Origin: Clostridia bacterium
GTDB lineage: Bacteria > Bacillota_A > Clostridia > Christensenellales > UBA1242
DNA length: 7,255 bases
Direction: 5' to 3'
NCBI GenBank assembly: GCA_017508345.1
Contig: JAFVZD010000088.1
Coordinates: 1-7,255, forward strand
Below, piece after piece: positions 4,463 through 7,255 of the stretch (position 1 is the first letter of the stretch; each line of letters starts with the position of its first letter). The position numbers and the translations under genes were made by a program. The notes beneath the pieces were generated by a model that worked only from the letters and a program-made list of their open reading frames with translations, was not told the DNA's origin and did not search any database.

Positions 4463-7255
4463 ATGCAAAAAGCAACTACAAATAAAATTACATTATTGAG
4501 TACTATTCTCATCATGTCATTGTTGTGCTTCTTTACATTCACACTATTAGGTCACAATAATATACGCACACTATCCGCAGCAGAGGCAGACACACCAATA
4601 CTAGCCCAATTAGGTACCACCTCCGCTGGTACATTCACACCAGACGCTAATGACAATATCATCTCGGATGGTAAGTTTTTGTTATTAGAAAAAAATACTA
4701 CTGACACCACTACCCCTACACCTGCTATCAAGATATCTGTAGGAAAGACACTAGTTGGTAGTGACCTCACTGACTTTATTTATATCAATATCACTATCAA
4801 GCGTGACGGTAAACCAATAGCCACAAACAAAAACACAGAACATCAAGCCACTGACAACAAACCAGCATACTTTACATTTGAGCAAGTTATTGATATTACC
4901 GATGGTACAGATAACACTACAGATAACACTACAGGTAAATACGAAATATTATTGACATATCGTCTACAAAAAGATAACACTACTGATATTTACCGCGATG
5001 CAAATATGACATTCTATATTTACACTTACAACGAATACACTCAAATAAATGACCAACCTACACTAGATAATATCGTACCGCTAGATAGTGACAACACAGA
5101 TTATTACAAGCGTTTTGCATACTATTATTCCAATTCAGGCACATCTACCGCTAAACCTAATGACGGCGGCACCAATGACTCTGTAGAAACCTCATTCTAC
5201 TATGCTGATAAAGTACATGAAACTGATCCCGAAAAACTCCTATTCCCTACTATCACATTCAACCCAGAGCATTACTTGCTAACTATCAATAGAGTTTTGT
5301 ACAAGACTACAGAGACTATCCGAATGAGTTTTGCTACCAATCCAGCCAACACATCAGGTACACTCACGATGTGGAAAGAGTCCAATGGTGTGACTACCGC
5401 ACTACCTAGTATTACCCTTACACCAGATGACACCACAAAAAAATACCAATGCACAATCACATTGGATAGTGTCGGAGAATACACAATCAGCAAGACTTTC
5501 ATTAGATATGACCGCATAGCAGATAATAATGCATCTAGAGTGTATGAGCAAATATCTCCACAAAATGTCGAATACCGCTTTGAAGATAGTGACCCAAATA
5601 ACAATACTCAAAATATAACTCTGCCAGAATACTTAGCATTCAACGGATACCAGACATTCTATACTCCTAAGTATGGTGAAACCAAAATTCTATATGACAA
5701 CACCACAGATTCTGGTGTGGTATACAGTCCAAACTACGGATATCGTACTGATTTAATTACTACAAAGCCAAAGCCAAAGCCAAGTGACACCACTACAACG
5801 CCAAGTAATGACGACACCACAAATGACAACACCACAAAATACGACACCACAGAAGTAACTTCATTCCTTAACAAAATCCAAAGTGACACAGACAACCTCC
5901 TACCTACCACCAATCTTGCACCTGTCAAGTTTGAATACCTAGGCAGTATTAACACCGCCAATTCTTGGTATGTTCGTGTAGACAACTTCAATAATGTTAC
6001 AGTTGCCGAATATGCTCGCGGTATGGAATTCACCAATTCTGGTACATACTATCTACACCTCTCTATTACACCATTGGAGGGCGAAGTTTTCTCCCAAGTA
6101 ATATGTTTCAAGATTTCCAACTCACCTACCAAACCTATCATCAAAATTGACAATGGAGATGACAACAGGACTAACGATTCTATACTAGGTGTAGGTAAAT
6201 ATACCAACCAATCTGCATACATAGATTGGACACAACCCGGACCATTTGACGCAAGTATTACTGTACAATATTCTCACGACCCAGAATACAATGAGGACTA
6301 TCAAGCTACATACAGCAATACATACACCAGTAGCCAAACACCTTTTAGCCAAAATGGTACATACCATGTGAGGCTAATCAAAAATAACGACCCCAATACA
6401 GCGACTTACACATATTTTCACATAGATAATTCACCTATCAACACTATCAAGGCACTAGGATGCAATGGTCAAACAGTTATAAAAGATACAACACTATCAT
6501 CGCAAACATCATTCAAGTTGACCGTTGATACACCATTTGTATGGACTTGGGGTGACAAGGCTAGTGGTGCTGCTATCGAGTATGCAAAATATTTCTATGC
6601 ACCTATTACCGCTATTGATAATTTCAAACTACCTACCCAAGGTCTGGATGACGCCAATGGCAACACCCTAGTACCTATCAATGGTAAATTAGGCAAGTTT
6701 ACCTACCCTACCGATTATACACGATGGGAACAAGAGAGTGAATCCAACGAAATAAATAACAACTCTCAACTCATCAACACACCACAATTAGCAATACTAC
6801 TACTTCGCGATGAGGCAGGTAACTCTGCAATATTTATGACAATCTATGATAACACCAACCCATACATTATTCAAAATCCTGCCAAACGCAACATTCAGAA
6901 TATTATTACTAGCGACACCACCGTCACATGGGGTTCACACAAGGCTATTACTATCACAAGCGATAGTGACCTAGCGCGCTTTATTGCTAGCGACACTGAG
7001 GAAACTAACGCAAATGGTATGACTATCTCAAAGAGTACTCTAAAATACGACAGCTTCACATACACTTTGCCTACCAATTTGTCCAATGCCCTCAATAGTT
7101 ATTCTACTATAATTGAGGAACAACCTGCATACCTCACAATACCTATCAGCTCTGTAAAGGTAGATATCGGCCTAAATGGCAAAAATTATACCAAAACATT
7201 CACTATCCCAAATGGTAGTACCAAGATAGAATACACCAATGCCGATATTATTGTA
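4463..7255 (+). CDS. Very large secreted protein with Ig-like repeats (3' end outside the window)
   Basis: The frame stays open for 931 codons to the last base; the true length is unknown. The N-terminus is a signal peptide: K3 and K8, a hydrophobic core (9-30), then possible cleavage at SAA|E or AEA|D (after residue 40 or 42). The mature protein is rich in Thr, Asn, Asp and Tyr, with few Cys and no inner membrane helix. A first region (about 43-430) holds beta-rich segments. A low-complexity linker (KPKPKP at 435-440, then Thr/Asp-rich to about 461) separates it from a second region with repeated Ig-like features. There, three segments (about 490-560, 579-662, 668-802) end in patterns such as SGTYYLHL, NGTYHVRL or RDEAGNSA followed by IDNSP or DNTNP, as in bacterial Ig-like surface domains. 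A fourth starts near 805. I recognise no specific family or catalytic motif. An adhesin or contact-mediating role beside conjugation genes is inference; a cell-wall anchor, if any, would lie downstream. Confidence 0.9.
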   Translation, partial: MQKATTNKITLLSTILIMSLLCFFTFTLLGHNNIRTLSAAEADTPILAQLGTTSAGTFTPDANDNIISDGKFLLLEKNTTDTTTPTPAIKISVGKTLVGSDLTDFIYINITIKRDGKPIATNKNTEHQATDNKPAYFTFEQVIDITDGTDNTTDNTTGKYEILLTYRLQKDNTTDIYRDANMTFYIYTYNEYTQINDQPTLDNIVPLDSDNTDYYKRFAYYYSNSGTSTAKPNDGGTNDSVETSFYYADKVHETDPEKLLFPTITFNPEHYLLTINRVLYKTTETIRMSFATNPANTSGTLTMWKESNGVTTALPSITLTPDDTTKKYQCTITLDSVGEYTISKTFIRYDRIADNNASRVYEQISPQNVEYRFEDSDPNNNTQNITLPEYLAFNGYQTFYTPKYGETKILYDNTTDSGVVYSPNYGYRTDLITTKPKPKPSDTTTTPSNDDTTNDNTTKYDTTEVTSFLNKIQSDTDNLLPTTNLAPVKFEYLGSINTANSWYVRVDNFNNVTVAEYARGMEFTNSGTYYLHLSITPLEGEVFSQVICFKISNSPTKPIIKIDNGDDNRTNDSILGVGKYTNQSAYIDWTQPGPFDASITVQYSHDPEYNEDYQATYSNTYTSSQTPFSQNGTYHVRLIKNNDPNTATYTYFHIDNSPINTIKALGCNGQTVIKDTTLSSQTSFKLTVDTPFVWTWGDKASGAAIEYAKYFYAPITAIDNFKLPTQGLDDANGNTLVPINGKLGKFTYPTDYTRWEQESESNEINNNSQLINTPQLAILLLRDEAGNSAIFMTIYDNTNPYIIQNPAKRNIQNIITSDTTVTWGSHKAITITSDSDLARFIASDTEETNANGMTISKSTLKYDSFTYTLPTNLSNALNSYSTIIEEQPAYLTIPISSVKVDIGLNGKNYTKTFTIPNGSTKIEYTNADIIV
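4910..4933 (+). repeat. Tandem 12-bp repeat inside the large surface-protein gene
   Basis: The unit GATAACACTACA occurs twice in direct succession and encodes DNTT DNTT (residues 150-157). The unit length is a multiple of three, so copy-number changes would keep the frame. A related GATAACACTACT follows at 4975-4986. Confidence 0.7.
5765..5850 (+). repeat. Low-complexity linker repeats (Lys-Pro, then Thr/Asp)
   Basis: Three copies of AAGCCA (5765-5782) encode KPKPKP. They are followed by repeated GACACCAC and GACAACACCAC units encoding DTT and DNTT (to about 5850). This is an extended, flexible linker between the two halves of the surface protein. The short in-frame units are prone to slippage, so the length may vary between strains (inference). 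Confidence 0.65.

Noticed and set aside
5765..5850. CRISPR-like repeat array
   Set aside because: The units are short, in frame, encode a low-complexity linker and have no spacers of regular size.
4552..7095. Minus-strand frames opposite the large surface-protein gene
   Set aside because: The plus-strand frame is open for 931 codons with a signal peptide and ribosome binding site. The hydrophobic, Val/Leu/Ser-rich antisense products are what Thr/Asn/Asp-rich codons give in reverse.
1..7255. Alternative genetic code with TGA as tryptophan (AT-rich, Mollicutes-like)
   Set aside because: Tryptophan is encoded by TGG throughout, and no gene needs TGA read-through.

Overview
The window comes from an AT-rich, low-GC bacterium, most likely Gram-positive-like (Bacillota or a relative; inference). 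The evidence is GGAGG/AAGGAG ribosome binding sites before every gene, TTGACA/TATAAT-type promoters, short intrinsic terminators with T-tracts, a lipobox lipoprotein, and TGG for tryptophan with no need to read TGA as sense. There are no rRNA, tRNA, transposase, relaxase, integrase or CRISPR sequences in view, so the species and the borders of any mobile element cannot be read from this window.

Layout. On the minus strand, bases 1-735 hold two tandem paralogous genes for small two-helix membrane proteins of VirB2/T4SS-pilin type; the second copy runs off the left edge. A 230-bp AT-rich gap with divergent promoter candidates separates them from a plus-strand gene (966-2927) for a VirD4/TraG-type coupling ATPase with intact Walker A and B motifs. 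After an intrinsic terminator (about 2966-2998) comes a single-gene unit for a secreted lipoprotein of unknown function (3163-4056) with its own promoter and a strong terminator (4078-4102). A 360-bp gap follows. It carries a promoter candidate, a perfect 22-bp palindrome over the predicted transcription start, and a leader hairpin. It leads into a very large secreted protein (4463 to beyond 7255, at least 931 codons and no stop) that looks like a multi-domain Ig-like surface protein with a Lys-Pro/Thr-Asp linker.

Working together (inference). Pilin-like subunits beside a coupling ATPase point to a type IV secretion or conjugation module, probably part of an integrative conjugative element or conjugative plasmid. 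The lipoprotein and the long Ig-like protein are both exported and would sit at the donor cell surface, where they could help cell-cell contact, but nothing in their sequences proves that role. The most striking points are the mosaic similarity of the two pilin genes (an 85-bp near-identical block with a sharp edge), the palindrome/hairpin control region of the large surface gene, and the large, otherwise unrecognised surface protein.
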